A DNA stretch of 64,000 bases from contig NZ_JAOCZP010000015.1 of NCBI RefSeq assembly GCF_025336525.1, forward strand, positions 42,236-106,235. The letters run 5' to 3'. The notes beneath the pieces were generated by a model. The model saw only the letters and a program-made list of their open reading frames with translations. It was not told the DNA's origin and searched no databases. The position numbers were made by a program, and so were the translations under genes. This DNA is from Chelativorans salis. GTDB taxonomy: Bacteria > Pseudomonadota > Alphaproteobacteria > Rhizobiales > Rhizobiaceae. Shown piece by piece: positions 63,781 to 64,000 of this stretch. Every line of letters starts with the position of its first letter. The stretch's first letter is position 1.

Positions 63781-64000
63781 CCAAACCTTCAAGCGGGGAT
63801 AAATTTCGACCCGATCTCCCGCCAACCCATTGATCCCCCACAACATGCAAACTTTTCTCGCAGGAATTTTCGCCCCCCTGCCCAAGCCGCCCCTATCATA
63901 GCCCCATCGCTCTCGCGGGAACCGGGTCCGGACCGGAGATCAGGGAGGGCGGCGGCAGCCTCCCCCTCCGGGTCGGTTCCGGAGGCATGTGAGGGCCCGC
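63781..64000. other. Gene-free, highly structured end of window
   Basis: No open frame with family similarity lies here. Near the end, GGGAGG (63943-63948) pairs with CCTCCC (63959-63964) and CTCCGG (63966-63971) with CCGGAG (63979-63984), next to the GGTCCGGACC palindrome around 63925-63934. The stretch could be a structured leader or a small RNA cut by the window edge. I could not match it to a known RNA family. Confidence 0.35.

Noticed and set aside
1..64000. CRISPR array, prophage, transposon or known defence island
   Set aside because: No regularly spaced direct repeats, no integrase or transposase motifs, and no restriction, toxin-antitoxin or other defence genes were seen on either strand.

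Overview
The window is a GC-rich, gene-dense chromosomal segment of an alphaproteobacterium, most likely a Hyphomicrobiales (Rhizobiales) member near the Phyllobacteriaceae (Mesorhizobium/Chelativorans/Nitratireductor-like). Support comes from the lptC-lptA-lptB-rpoN-hpf-ptsN block, glycine-dependent 5-aminolevulinate synthase (C4 heme pathway), ornithine-lipid synthesis (olsB) behind a PHO box, a SAM-II riboswitch before metZ, a two-domain dCTP deaminase, rhizobial -35/-10 promoters and intergenic palindromic repeats. The genus is an inference. No rRNA, prophage, transposase, CRISPR array or recognised defence system was seen.

Layout. 1-2765: the end of an ABC exporter, dapB, gpmA, tRNA-Leu(CAG), a GIY-YIG remnant and a small RlpA-like protein. 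2769-9738: a sugar-lactonase/SDR pair, grpE and hrcA facing rph, then a VOC protein, rdgB and hemW. 9760-17174 (mostly minus): the LPS-transport and nitrogen-sigma block, interrupted between rpoN and hpf by a GST gene and an unusual methyltransferase. 17476-23690: sppA, ihfB, lapA-like, ornithine cyclodeaminase family, two RNA methyltransferases, lspA, acuI-like. 23775-30633: a hybrid kinase, olsB, dgcN, an unrecognised membrane protein, hemA. 30636-40902: aminotransferase, mscL, a CbrA-like transporter-kinase facing a LuxR-type regulator, small conserved proteins, pyrD, a MATE exporter. 41006-46428: an RND pump operon, tRNA-Gly(CCC), a bacterial voltage-gated sodium channel. 46432-53620: dcd, SAM-II/metZ, an Lnt-like protein, an XRE regulator, metK, trmB. 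53617-63441: a small protein, a PAS-GGDEF-EAL protein, then rimP-nusA-ylxR-infB-rbfA-truB. The last 560 bases hold repeats and a structured GC-rich end with no gene.

Themes. Methionine/SAM metabolism is clustered (SAM-II-metZ, metK) and both leaders carry a hairpin plus U-tract just before the start codon. At metZ the aptamer contains an exact 8-nt complement to the terminator's 5' arm, which suggests SAM-controlled attenuation. The rimP-nusA-infB operon likewise begins with a promoter and a leader terminator. Core operons were entered twice by accessory genes (rpoN/hpf and trmB/rimP).

Most notable: the Lnt-like protein sits between metZ and metK but lacks two of the three catalytic residues (Glu to Gln, Cys to Gly), so it looks like a pseudoenzyme. 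Other points are the PHO box that fixes the olsB start, the sodium channel with a TLESWSMG filter, and the methyltransferase with an altered NPPY-type motif. I found no complete new multi-gene system; these are single-gene or regulatory novelties.
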